Positions 1-10,849 of a stretch of 64,000 bases of DNA are shown piece by piece (positions within the stretch are counted from its first letter, which is position 1; each line of letters begins with the position of its first letter). Under the pieces are notes generated by a model. The model searched no databases. It was not told where the DNA came from and saw only the letters and a list, made by a program, of their open reading frames with translations. The DNA lies in contig OZ014413.1 of NCBI GenBank assembly GCA_963965975.1, positions 9,202,101 to 9,266,100 on the forward strand. The letters are read 5' to 3'. Source of the stretch: Xestospongia bergquistia (lineage: Eukaryota > Porifera > Demospongiae > Haplosclerida > Petrosiidae). The translations under genes and the position numbers were made by a program.

Positions 1-225
1 GCATAGACTATCTTTCAAATTCACTAACTAGCACTGCCTTGTGTCACATCTGCTTCAAGGTGTTGCTAGCCATCATCAAGAATTGAAATAAAAAGTGAAA
101 AGGAGGAGCTTAAAGTGCACAAGGCGTTTCTGTGGGCTGCAAGATTTTTGCTGGCTGTACAAGTCCTATATGCACATGTCTCCAGACCCTATCTCTCTTA
201 ATGAAGAGTCAGAAAAGCCAGACTA
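1..225. repeat. Right part of a ~412-bp repeated element, cut by the window edge
   Basis: This is the right end of the element seen complete at 7474-7885, 15587-15999 and 33049-33458. It ends with GCCAGAC followed by TA, the inverted counterpart of TA-GTCTGGC at the left end of the complete copies. The left half, including a B-box-like stretch, lies outside the window. It sits in the 3' flank of pseudogene A. Confidence 0.6.
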
Positions 226-525
226 TTATTGGTAAATTTGGGAAATATATTAAAATGTTTTGTCACACTAACAATGAGAGTTTTGAAAATCAAAAGATTT
301 TTTGCTCACCAATATGTAATTAGTATGTTAAATGTCATTATGAAAACGAAACTTGTTACACTCAAAATATATAATATTATCTAAAAAAACAAACAAAATA
401 TACTTTTAATGTAACTCCCTTGATATCAACAGAACTGTAAATAATGAAATAAATAGGTACATGATCTAACAGCTAATAACAGAATTCTAACATTTGTGAA
501 AATCACTGCTTTGCATCTTGTTGCC
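226..525 (-). other. 3' flank shared by family members (downstream of pseudogene A)
   Basis: This non-coding stretch downstream of pseudogene A is almost identical to 7886-8185, 16000-16307 and 33459-33766, and recognisably similar to the flank below genes 5, 6, 8 and 9 (for example 22620-22830 and 28100-28330). The conserved track reads 'cccttgatatcaaca', then 'agctaataacagaattct', then 'catttgtgaaaat' just before the stop codon. It is probably old 3' UTR. A short plus-strand ORF across 132-323 has no family support. Confidence 0.5.
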
Positions 526-2421
526 TTAAGAAAGCGAATTAAGTAATTTGACATGAACAATAGAAAGAATCACTGACATATCACAATAAAGCACAACTTT
601 GAGAACATTGCTGCCCAACAACAACTGGCCTTTCCATTTTACAGTATATAGCATTGAAGAATGCTTGTATTAAAAGAACTTTACCTTTAACCAAGAGAAC
701 GTAGTAGAAGAGAACCAACAAAAAAAACAAAAAGGTAATACTGATTAAGACAGTGGTTATTATTTCAACTGTTGCATCTTGACGAATTAATAAGAAAAAA
801 ACACTGCTACAGTTGAGTAGACATTTCTATTTACAAAATCAACAGATGCCGTGTAGATCTTGATCTTCTGACCTGAATAGGTGTTAAATGAATTGATGGA
901 ATTTCTGTGTGTACCAATAGGATAACAAAAAGTTAAATTTGAAAATGAAGCTGATAGATATTTTGTGCAATTTATTCACTACTCTGTTTCCAATGAAATT
1001 AAAGTGATTATTGTAAAAATTAAGCAATGTTTTATTTATAGACTTGCTTGATCTGGTATAAAAAAGCAGATAAGCAAGATATTGAATTACCAGCAGCTAC
1101 CTGCAGCAAATAGCTACATTTTCTCTAAAAGATTACTCTTTTGCTTTGTAATATTAATTAATTGTATGATACATTGTTCTTTTAGTAATAAGCTATTTTT
1201 AAGATAAGAACTTGCATATATTGCTTGACCAAATTCCTGAGCTTGGTTATTAGTAAAGTTAACTACAGCTTCTCCAATAAAATAAAGATATCCATTACCT
1301 AGTAGTCTAATAGCAGCACCTCTGGATCCAACATTGTTGTTAAAAGTCACATTGGCATATTTAGAGAAATGAACATTGGAGTTGAGAGCATCTATCACAG
1401 ATACATAGCTATTAGTGAAGATTGACATTCCAGTAATAGACATGTTTAATACATTACTAAAATAGAAGATTCCTGCTGTTGAGTCCTGCTGGAATGTTAA
1501 ATTTTGAGACCTGTATTTGTTCTTTGAGTATAAAGCACTGTCAATCAAGCAGTGTTGACAATAGCATTATAAGTACTATATGATGAATTCTGTTGATGAT
1601 AATACAGACCAATTATACAAGAATAACCAGTCCTAACAAAATCAATATTATACTTCAAACAAATCAAGAAAATGATTCCACTACCAATAATTTTGCTGAT
1701 TTTTGAAAACACTTCATAGCCCAGGGAGGAATTAGATGCATTAGCTCTGCTAATACTTGAGTCATATAGATTTATACCAATCACAGCAAACTCATATGAG
1801 TAGATGTTAACTTTCACCTATATTGACCTGACAATAAACAAAGACTAAGCAGCAGAATGAGATGAAGTGTAATATAGAGATGACCTATTGAGGTAATCAG
1901 TGATTGTAGTATCTAGGATGGTAGTAAAAAGTGTTCCACAATTATAAAACACCAATCAATCAAGAGTTACTGAAGTGTTGAAGAGGACCAGACCTCTTCT
2001 TGACTTTGGTAGAATCCCTGCTGTATCATTATTAGTACATAATTTAGTAGTTGACTCTGTGAGAGAATCACTTTCTATTTTAATCTTACTGGTCTGGGGA
2101 GCCACTTGACAGAAGTCACCAGATGAAATAGTAAAATTGACAGAACTGTTTAACAAGAACACAAGATATTGGGAGGACCATGTTGTGTTACATAGGTACT
2201 GTTCTAAATCAAAGGACGAGTTAACATGATTTGTGTTATTACTGTCTTCACTGCTATAACTACTGAAGAAAAGTGGTAAAGAAAGAAATGACAGCATCAA
2301 AATAGTCGTTTGTAGAGCCATTGTTTAAGAATAATGAGGTAAACCAGATACTTTTTAAGAAGACCTCTTCTTGGCTTTGGTGGAATCTCTGCTGTATCAT
2401 TATTAGTACATAATATATTAT
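526..2421 (-). pseudogene. Pseudogene A: truncated receptor-like paralog lacking the membrane core
   Basis: Read on the minus strand from 2321, it keeps a signal peptide and N-terminus like genes 5 and 9 (MALQTTILML...). Beta-helix pieces follow in several frames (1956-2321, 1545-1817, 1114-1548), including a GQAIY version of the GGAIY motif. Remnants of the stalk-proximal region lie at 840-1080. The sequence then jumps near 790-815 straight to the last membrane span and tail, so the stalk and nearly all membrane spans (roughly 1.3 kb in an intact gene) are missing. Frameshifts and stops interrupt every part. A second partial copy of the 'gacctcttcttgg...' stretch at 2356-2421 repeats 1985-2045. 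It cannot make a working membrane protein. Confidence 0.85.
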
Positions 2422-2724
2422 AGAATGTTTTGGTATACTTATAGTATCATCAAGTGATAAAGAACATTGGATATGGTATAATGACCTACTAAACAATGAT
2501 AATATTATATTAACAATTTGATGATGTTATCATAATGACTTGATGATCTTAATATAAGTATGTTATTACCAAACAATTTATTAAAGTGAAGTTCAACAAC
2601 AGTAAGATATGTATAAACAACCAAGATAATTAACACACAACAATATTAATAATTACAATAACAACAAATACAATCAGAAGTACAAGGCACTGGTGATTGA
2701 ATATTTAAAAACCTTTTTTGTGCT

Positions 2725-5700
2725 TTAATGTAAGCCCAACATTGGTTCCCTGAAGTTATCGCATGAGTTATAGAAGGAATCATTAGCATCTTGTAATGGT
2801 AAACGATGAGATCTTTGGTTACCACGGTAGCGGTGTATATGATTACAATGTGACAAGTATTGATGAATTTTTGTACAAATGTCATTGACATTTCTTTCTA
2901 TTTTCTTTAGTTGTCCTCTAATCAACAGCAAATGATAGACCAGTACAACAAAAAATGTCATGAAGAACAAGAAGATAGCTAATATACTATAAATTGTTAT
3001 TTCTAAATGCTGCATTGTAAAATATATGTAGGCAAGATTGAAGAGAAGCCAACAGTCTAATAGGTTAATAAAGTTACTCTTGTAGGGTCTGAACATAGCC
3101 TGACCAAATATGAATAAGACTAATATTGAGGCAATGGCAATGTAAATGGTATGTTGATAAGGTTCAAAACTGTACAGTAAGTACATCATAATCAGAAGTA
3201 AGAGGCGAGCTACAAACCAGTATTCCTTATCATTCTTATATGGAGCATGGATAGCTTCAAGTATTGGTCTTGTGTATTCATTGACACATGTCCAATGTCT
3301 GAGAGGTTTAGCAAAGAGAAGGAGGAGAACATATGGTAAAAGAAGAGGGAAGACAACCAATGATGTGATTATCATGAGAGCAATATGTCCATTACTACCA
3401 TATTCCACAGACCCATCCCAATACCATACATGATATATCTGTTCTGAGGTAAAGACTTTAGCTGGTGTAAAGACATTAATAATTGAACCCAATAGTCTTC
3501 CAAAGGAGAGGTGTACAACAGTAACCAGTACTTGAACTGAGGAGTGGGCTATTCTGTTAGAAAGCCTTAAAGAATAACGACTGAGAATAATGAGGGCAAC
3601 AACTATTGCCAGTAAATAAAGTGGAAATAGTAAACTGAGACCAGCTTTCCATAACTCAGTCATACCATTGTAAAAACATAGAGGAAATCCAAGTCCAAGA
3701 TTTAGAACTGAAAGAAAAACAATTGAGATATTTCTCACGACTCCATTGTTCCCATTGTAAACACTTAACATATCTAGGATTCCCACATTAGCAGTCTGAG
3801 CATAAAATATAATTCCATTGAATGTACCAGTTGTTAATGTAAGTCTGAAAGTGAATAGCAGGTAAATGAGGAGGGGACCAGCTACTGCATAGGGGACTAG
3901 TGTACACAACCACCAATTACTACATTGTTTACATTCTGTAGAACCAAATACAACACTTAGTTTTTGGCCTTCTTTAAGTCTACTACAACTACCACACAAT
4001 GGACCTTCACGATGATGTAAACATAGTGATTCATTAGTTTTACAAGTCTTATACTTTGAAATATATATACTAGTTTGTTTACTGCAAAAAAAGGTTCCAT
4101 TACCATTACAATAGCCAAGTGGACATTGAATTGAGACACCAAATTGTGGGGACATTTTTATATAACCAGCCCAGGTATTGGCATACAAACTTGGTCTTAC
4201 CATTGACAGATAATCAATGTAACAATCAGCTTTATAACCATAAGCCAAATTAAAATCTTTGTTATTAAAAGCTGGTGAGCACCCACATTGATGTGTTTCA
4301 TTTCGCCAAGTAAAACCTAAGGACAAGGTTGCAATATGACATTGACAACTAGAGCATCTGGGAAACTAGGTAGAGAAAATATTAACTTTCCTTCAGTGGT
4401 ATTACTTTCATTGCTATTTATTACAAGTTCAATTGAGGTACAATTCATATCTTCATGAATTACTTGTTCTTCATTGAAATGATGGAGTACATTATTTTTA
4501 GCAAAGTTAACTGCAACAGTTGTGTAGACATTTCTGTTTACAGCATCAAGAGATGTCATGTAGATTTGGATCTTCTGACCTGGATAGGTTTTAATTGATT
4601 TGATAGAATTTCTGTGTGTACCATTGGGATAACAAAAAGTTAATTTTGAAGCTGAAGTTGATATACTATGCAGTTTATATACTTCTTTCTTTTCAATGAA
4701 ATTAAAGTGGTTTCTGTAAAAATCTAACAATGCCTTATTATTTGAAAGTTTTTGCTTGACCCGGCATGAAAAAAGTGGATAAGCATATATTGAACTACCA
4801 GCACGGATAGCTACATTTCATGCAAATGAAATACTATTTTGTTTTGTAATATTTATTAATTGTATGATACATTGTTCTTTTAGTAATAAGCTATTTTTAA
4901 TACCAGAACTTGCATATATTGCTCCACCGAATTCCTGAGCTTGATTATTAGTAAAGTTAACTACAGCTCCTCCAATAAAATAAAGATATCCATTACCTAG
5001 TAATCTAATAGCAGCACCTCTGGATCCAACATTGTTGTTAAAAGTCACATTGGCATATTTAGACAGATAAACATTGGAGTTGAGAGCATCAATCACAGAT
5101 CCATAGTTAGTAGTGAAGATTGACATTCCAGTAATAGACACATTTGCTACATTACTAAATGAGAAGATTCCTGTAGCTGAATCCTGTAGAAATGTTAGGT
5201 TTTGAGAGTTGTTTCTTGCATATATGTCTTCAAGAACAATAGACATGTTATCAAAATTCTTAGCATTATCATGGACAGAAACAAAAAGACAAGCTCCAGT
5301 CTTCTGAACTAAGTTATTTTGAAAGCTACAGTTCTTAAAGTGAATTTTTATATTAACAGTCTCGTCCAGCTCTGCTACATCAACATATACAGCACCAGTA
5401 GGTGAACAATTATGACCATGACCTGTGTGATTATAAAACTTTGTATTTTGAATTAACAATAATTGAGATTGACTCATTGATAAATCTGTTACTTTAATCC
5501 AATATAAAGCAAGACCTGCTCCATGTAAAAATGAATTAGGACCATTAGCATTATTAGAAAACAGACAGTTATTAACAATTGTACTTGTATTAAGAGAACT
5601 GTTGTAATGAAGAACAAGCAGACCACCTGGAGAATTAGAACTTCCCACATTAGATGTAAATTCTGTATTGCTAATAATAACACTGGCAAAATATGTTTGT

Positions 5701-6524
5701 TGAGTATAAAGTACAGTCAGACCAGCAGCATTAACAATATTCAAGTATTTATTAGAGAACTCAGTGATATATGAATATGCTTTGTGCAAATCAATGTTAT
5801 TTTTAAAATGTGCATTAGTGACAGTAACATATGTAGGATACATTAGTTGATGATCAAGAAAATGTAGAAGAGCACCACAACCAATTGACCTCCTTTTGTC
5901 TTTGGTATAATGATATAGGTCAGTACTAAGAGTTGAATTAGACATATTAACTTTACTGATACTAGAATCATGTACATTTATACCAATCATAGCAAACCCA
6001 TATGAGTAGTAAATGTTAACTTGAGATATATTGATCTGACAATGAACAAAGACTAAGGTAGCAGCATGAGATGAAGTATAATGCAGAGATGAACTGTTGA
6101 GGTAGTCGGTGATCACAGTATTTTGAATATTAATAAGATGAGTCCCACAATTCTTGAATACCAACTGTTGTAGGATTATTGTAGTGTTGAAGAAAACTAG
6201 ACCTCTTGTAGGTTGTTGAAAGGCATCCAGTTTATCATTATTACATCTTATAATAGCAGACTCTGTATAAGAATCACTGCGTATTTCAATTCTACCAGTA
6301 TCATAAGAAATTTGACAGAAGTTACCAGATGGAATGATGAAAATGACAGAACTGTTTAATAAGAACACAAGGTATTGAGAGGACCATGTTGTATTACATA
6401 GGTACTGCTCTAAATCTGAAGATGAGTTAACATGATATGTATTATTACTGTCTCCAATACAAAAGCAACTGAAGAGTAGTAGACAAAGAAATGACAACAT
6501 CAAAATAGTGGTCTGTAGAGTCAT
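2725..6524 (-). pseudogene. Gene 2: full-length subfamily I paralog broken by one stop and one 1-nt deletion
   Basis: The minus-strand reading starts at ATG 6522-6524 with a signal peptide (residues about 1-22, MTLQTTILML). The beta-helix ectodomain (FxxN, GGAIY) runs to an in-frame TGA at 4818-4820. There the sister gene 7 has GGA (Gly), so the change is a single substitution. After the stop the frame stays open as far as 4319, where one A is missing from the short A run at 4319-4320 compared with gene 7 (37199). The remaining frame, 2725-4326, encodes the Cys-rich stalk and the whole membrane core, ending in the REPMLGLH-type tail. Allowing for the missing base the gene is 1266 codons, the normal family size, so both lesions look recent. 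As it stands only about 568 residues, without any membrane span beyond the signal peptide, would be made. It is the closest paralog of gene 7. Confidence 0.85.
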
Positions 6525-6544
6525 TATTTCAGAAAGGTCGCATG

Positions 6545-6640
6545 ATAACTAGATTAACCAGATAATTTTGCTTATATACCATCCAGTATCTATATTGATA
6601 ATAGTAGGTTGCCTTGTCTTAAAAACAACATTGAAAGTAT
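6545..6640 (-). promoter_or_regulatory. Core promoter module of gene 2
   Basis: On the minus strand this carries TATATAA (plus-strand 6572-6578) about 50 nt before the start codon, flanked by AGATAA and TGATAA-type (WGATAR) words and an 'AACAACATTGAAAG' track on the plus strand. The same module precedes genes 3, 4, 5, 7 and 9. The TATA call is by motif only. Confidence 0.5.
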
Positions 6641-7473
6641 ATATAAATTATGTCAACTACTTAGGATAATCATACTTTTAATTTTATTGGATTTCACTTT
6701 TCAACAACAACACAGGTGTGTGGTAGCACATTTTTGAAGTCTCTTGACAACTGATTGTTTGGGCTTAAGACCTACGCTCAAGTATGTCAGAGATGGTTAT
6801 GTATTTATTCATTCCATCAATGAAAGTATACAACATTGCATTTACTTTGTGAAAGAATGACTAATTTGAGTGTTGTTCTATTAAAAAAATGCACTCATCA
6901 TAAACAAATTGTGCTACATGTATTGTATGGTATGTCATTGAAGATAAACATACTTAAATCAGTGGCTTCTGACAACATTTAACTTTCATTAAGTTAATCT
7001 TAAATGGTATAAAGTAGGTTTGTAAAGTAAGAATGATATTATGAGTGATGTTGATAACGTGTATATTCTTTAAACTATTCTGTTATGAGTATAAATGATG
7101 TACATATTTATTAACAACAACAATATCACATGACTGGCATACAATAATCACATGACTGCAATAAAAGTTAATAAAGGTTATTTAAAAGAAAATAAAGGTC
7201 AACAGAAATTAAAGACATGAAAACATAATATTGTTACATGTATCATGATTTGTCATAGGTAAACATGTAAAATATCATTGAATAACTATAATATGGTTGG
7301 AAATGGAGAAATTTATCAATAGAATGGAGTCAACAAATTTAAACCATATTATTAAATATACTCATACAACTTTATTCAGGTCACCAACAAATGCTGTATA
7401 AGTAATTTCTTAATCTATGCATTACCTCTATTATGTAGCAAGTGAATAAAGATCTATTTATATCTTGCAGTGG
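6641..7473. other. Intergenic block duplicated at 14751-15586
   Basis: This is AT-rich, non-coding DNA nearly identical to the block upstream of gene 3. It contains short A/T runs but no ORF with family support. The 5' half continues the promoter-upstream sequence ('atgtcaactacttaggataatcat'). Confidence 0.6.
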
Positions 7474-7885
7474 TAGTCTGGCATTGTTACCCCTTTGCTT
7501 AGAGAGGAAGGGTGTGGGGTCAAGTGCCTATAAGACTCGTACAGCAGGAATGGAAATGTGGATAGAACAAACTTAGACCTGAGCACATGTTATGAGAATG
7601 CCAAATGCAAAAGGGCTGTTGCGATTACACTGGTTGTGGTGACAATCTTTTGAATAGAAGCATAGACTGTCTTTCGAATTCACTAACTAGGCACTGCCTT
7701 TTGTCACATCTGATTCAAGGTGTTGCTAGCCATCATCAAGAATTGAAATAAAAAGTGAAAAGGAGGAGCTTGAAGTGCACAAGGCGTTTCTGTGGGTTGC
7801 AAGATTTTTGCTGGCTGTACAAGTCCTATATGCACATGTCTCCAGACCCTATCTCTCTTAATGAAGAGTCAGAAAAGCCAGACTA
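7474..7885. mobile_element. ~412-bp repeated element with short inverted ends (complete copy)
   Basis: The element runs from TA-GTCTGGC to GCCAGAC-TA: 7-bp terminal inverted repeats bordered by TA on both sides, as expected for a TA target duplication. Near the left end, 'GTGTGGGGTCAAGTGCC' (GGGTTCAAGTGCC in the 33-kb copy) resembles a Pol III B box. The family flank below genes 5 and 9 (about 22490-22545) lacks it, with 'cagtgg' on one side and 'aaatttggg' on the other, although about 40 nt there differ. It could be a MITE or a tRNA-derived SINE; no coding capacity was seen. Confidence 0.5.
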
Positions 7886-8185
7886 TTATTGGTAAATTTG
7901 GGTAATATATTATAATGTTTTGTCACATTAACAATGTGAGTTTTGAAAATCAAAAGATTTTTTGCTCACCAATATGTAATTATTATGTTAAATGTCATTA
8001 TGAAAACGAAACTTGTTACACTCAAAATATATAATATTGTCTAAAAAAACAAACAAAATATACTTTTAATGTAACTCCCTTGATATCAACAGAACTGTAA
8101 ATAATGAAATAAATAGGTACATGATCTAACAGCTAATAATAGAATTCTAACATTTGTTAAAATCACTGCTTTGCATCTTGTTGTC
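7886..8185 (-). other. Family 3' flank downstream of pseudogene B
   Basis: Nearly identical to 226-525. Non-coding; contains the conserved 'cccttgatatcaaca' and 'agctaataatagaattct' words. Confidence 0.5.
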
Positions 8186-10143
8186 TTAAGAAAGAGAATT
8201 AAGTAATTTGACATGAACAATAGAAAGAATCACTGACATATCACAATAAAGCACAACTTTGAGAACATTGTTGCCCAACAACAACTGGCCTTTCCATTTT
8301 ACAGTATATAGCATTAAAGAATGCTTGTATTAAAAGAACTTTACCTTTAACCAAGAGAACGTAGTAGAAGAGAACCAACAAAAAAACAAAAAGGTAATAC
8401 TGATTAAGACAGTGGTTATTATTTCAACTGTTGCATCTTGACGATTAATAAGAAAAAAACACTGCTAAAGTTGAGTAGACATTTCTATTTACAGAATCAA
8501 CAGATGCCGTGTAGATCTTGATCTTCTGACCTGAATAGGTGTTAAATGAATTGATGGAATTTCTGTGTGTACCAATAGGATAACAAAAAGTTAAATTTGA
8601 AAATGAAGCTGATAGATATTTTGTGCAATTTATTCACTTCTCTTTTTCCAATGAAATTAAAGTGATTATTGTAAAAATTAAGCAATGTTTTATTTATAGA
8701 CTTGCTTGATCTGGTATAAAAAAGCGGATAACCAAAATATTGAATTACCAGCAGCTACCTGCAGCAAATAGCTACATTTTCTCTAAAAGATTATTCTTAT
8801 GTTTTGTAATATTTATTAATTGTACGATACATTGTTCTTTTAGTAATAAGCTATTTTTAATACCAGAACTTGCATATATTGCTCCACCAAATTCCTGAGC
8901 TTGATTATTAGTAAAGTTAACTACAGCTTCTCCAATAAAATAAAGATATCCATTACCTAGTAATCTAATAGCAGCATGAACCTCTGGATCCAAGCAAACA
9001 GGTTGGAATGTTAATTTTTGAGAGTTGTTTCTTGCATGTATGTCTTCAAGAACAATGACAATGTTTGCAAACTTTTTAACATTATCATGGACAGAAACAA
9101 AAAGACAAGCTCCAGTCTTCTGAACTAAGTTATTTTGAAAGCTACAGTTTTTAAAATGAATATCTATATTAACAGTCTTGTCTACCTCAGCTACACCAAC
9201 ATATATAGTACCAGTAGGTGAACAATTATGACCATGACCTGTGTGATTAAAAAACTTTGTATTTTGAATTAACAATACTTGAGATTGAGTCATAGATACA
9301 TCTGTTACTTTAATCCAATATAAAGCAAGACCTGCTCCATGTAAAAATGAATTAATTAGGACCATTAGCATTATCAGAAAACAGACAGTTATTAACAATT
9401 GTGCTTGTATTAAGAGAATTCTTGTAATGAAGAACAAGCAGACCACCTGATGAATTATAACTTCCCACATTAGATGTAAATTCTGTATTGTTAATAATAA
9501 CACTGGCAAAATATGTTTTTTGAGTATAGAGTACAGTCAGACCAGCAGCATTAACAATATTCAAGTATTTATTAGAGAACTCAGTGATATATGAATATGC
9601 TTTGTGCAAATCAATGTTATTTTTAAAATGTGCATTATTGACAGTAACATATGTAGGATACATTAGTTGATGATCAAAAAAATGTAGTAGAGCACCACAA
9701 CCAATTGTCCTCCTTTTGTCTTTGGTATAATGATATAGGTCAGTGCTAAGAGTTGAATTAGACATATTAACTTTATTCATACTAGAATCATGTAGATTTA
9801 TACCAATCATAGCAAACCCATATGAGTAGTAAATGTTAACTTGAGTTTAAGTGTAATATCAACTTGACAATGAACAAAGACTAAGGCAGCAGCATGAGAT
9901 GAAGTGTAATACAGAGATGAACTATTAAGGTACTCAGTGATTGTATCATCTTGGATATTAGTAAGATATGTACCACAATCCTTAAATATCAACCGCTCAA
10001 GAGTTACTGAAGTGTTGAAAAAAACTAGACCTCTTCTGGGTAGCTCTTGGATGTCATCATGAAAGCAGGAAATAATAACTGACTGTGTCAGAGAATCACT
10101 GCGTATTTCTACCCTAATAGCCTGGCTAGTCACTTGACAGAAG
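8186..10143 (-). pseudogene. Pseudogene B: truncated mosaic paralog
   Basis: It has the same deletion as pseudogenes A and C (junction near 8445-8470), so it also lacks the stalk and membrane core. A 4-nt TGAA insertion near 8977 ('gcagcaTGAAcctctgg') is shared with pseudogene C but not A. Its beta-helix middle (about 9000-9500) is almost identical to gene 3 (VSMTQSQ, AEVDKTVNID), while the N-terminal end (9807-10133) resembles gene 11 (SQAIRVEIRSDS, ELPRRGLVFFN). The signal peptide and first ~70 codons are absent: homology stops at about 10143. Between 'ggatcca' near 8990 and 'ggttggaatg' near 9001 a further stretch is deleted. It is a patchwork produced by deletions and exchange. Confidence 0.85.
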
Positions 10144-10849
10144 TTACCAAGGATGGTTGGAAGGATGGTTTGAACAGATTAACTCTGATTTTACATCACG
10201 TTTCACAAATTAGTTTTGTGGGAATTTTTATACAACATTTAGTATATAAAACTCTTTATTTACTTTAATTACTGAAACTAAAACTAAATTTGAATAAATA
10301 ATTTAGAAAATTTCAAGCATAAGCAGAATTTATGTCCCAATCGAATTGTCCATGCTTCCTTACTGATCCTCAATCAAAAATAAATGTTAATAAATTGCAA
10401 ATGATATCTAGAATTGGATAATGTGTAATGACCTACTAAACAATGATAACATTATATTAACAATTTGATGTTGTTATCAGTATTACTTGATGATGTTAAT
10501 ATAAGTATGTTATTACTAAACAATTTATCAAAGTGAAAGTAAGACATGTATAAGAAAACCAGCAAATTGGATTTTATTATAAAAAGTAGACTAATTATTA
10601 GTATATGTCACTTGATGACATTAATATAAGTATATCAAATAACTTTAAAAAGTGAGAAGGTAAACTTTATTCATAACCAAAAAAATATCAGAATAAATTT
10701 TAAAATGTATAGTACACCATTTACTAAGACAAGTAAGTATTAAGAATTACTTTTTTTTACAATATAATTAATTGATGCTTAACACCAAACTACATTTAAT
10801 CTACACACCCTTTCTATAAATGATAAAATTACATAAATATTAATTTTCA
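10144..10849. other. Intergenic region downstream of gene 3
   Basis: No gene. Part of it (10220-10380) matches 16830-16985 below gene 4, and 10420-10560 matches 2460-2600, 17030-17180 and 35330-35480, so it is the shared downstream flank of subfamily I genes. A minus-strand AATAAA (plus-strand TTTATT, 10666-10671) lies about 180 nt after the stop of gene 3 and is conserved below gene 4 (17266-17271), a plausible poly(A) signal. Confidence 0.5.

Noticed and set aside
2725-4326. Separate 533-aa membrane protein
   Set aside because: It is the 3' part of gene 2 after a 1-nt deletion; its first Met is internal and has no promoter.
4818-4820. TGA as a sense codon (ciliate-like code)
   Set aside because: Gene 3 ends with TGA at the site where gene 4 has TAA, so TGA acts as a stop here.
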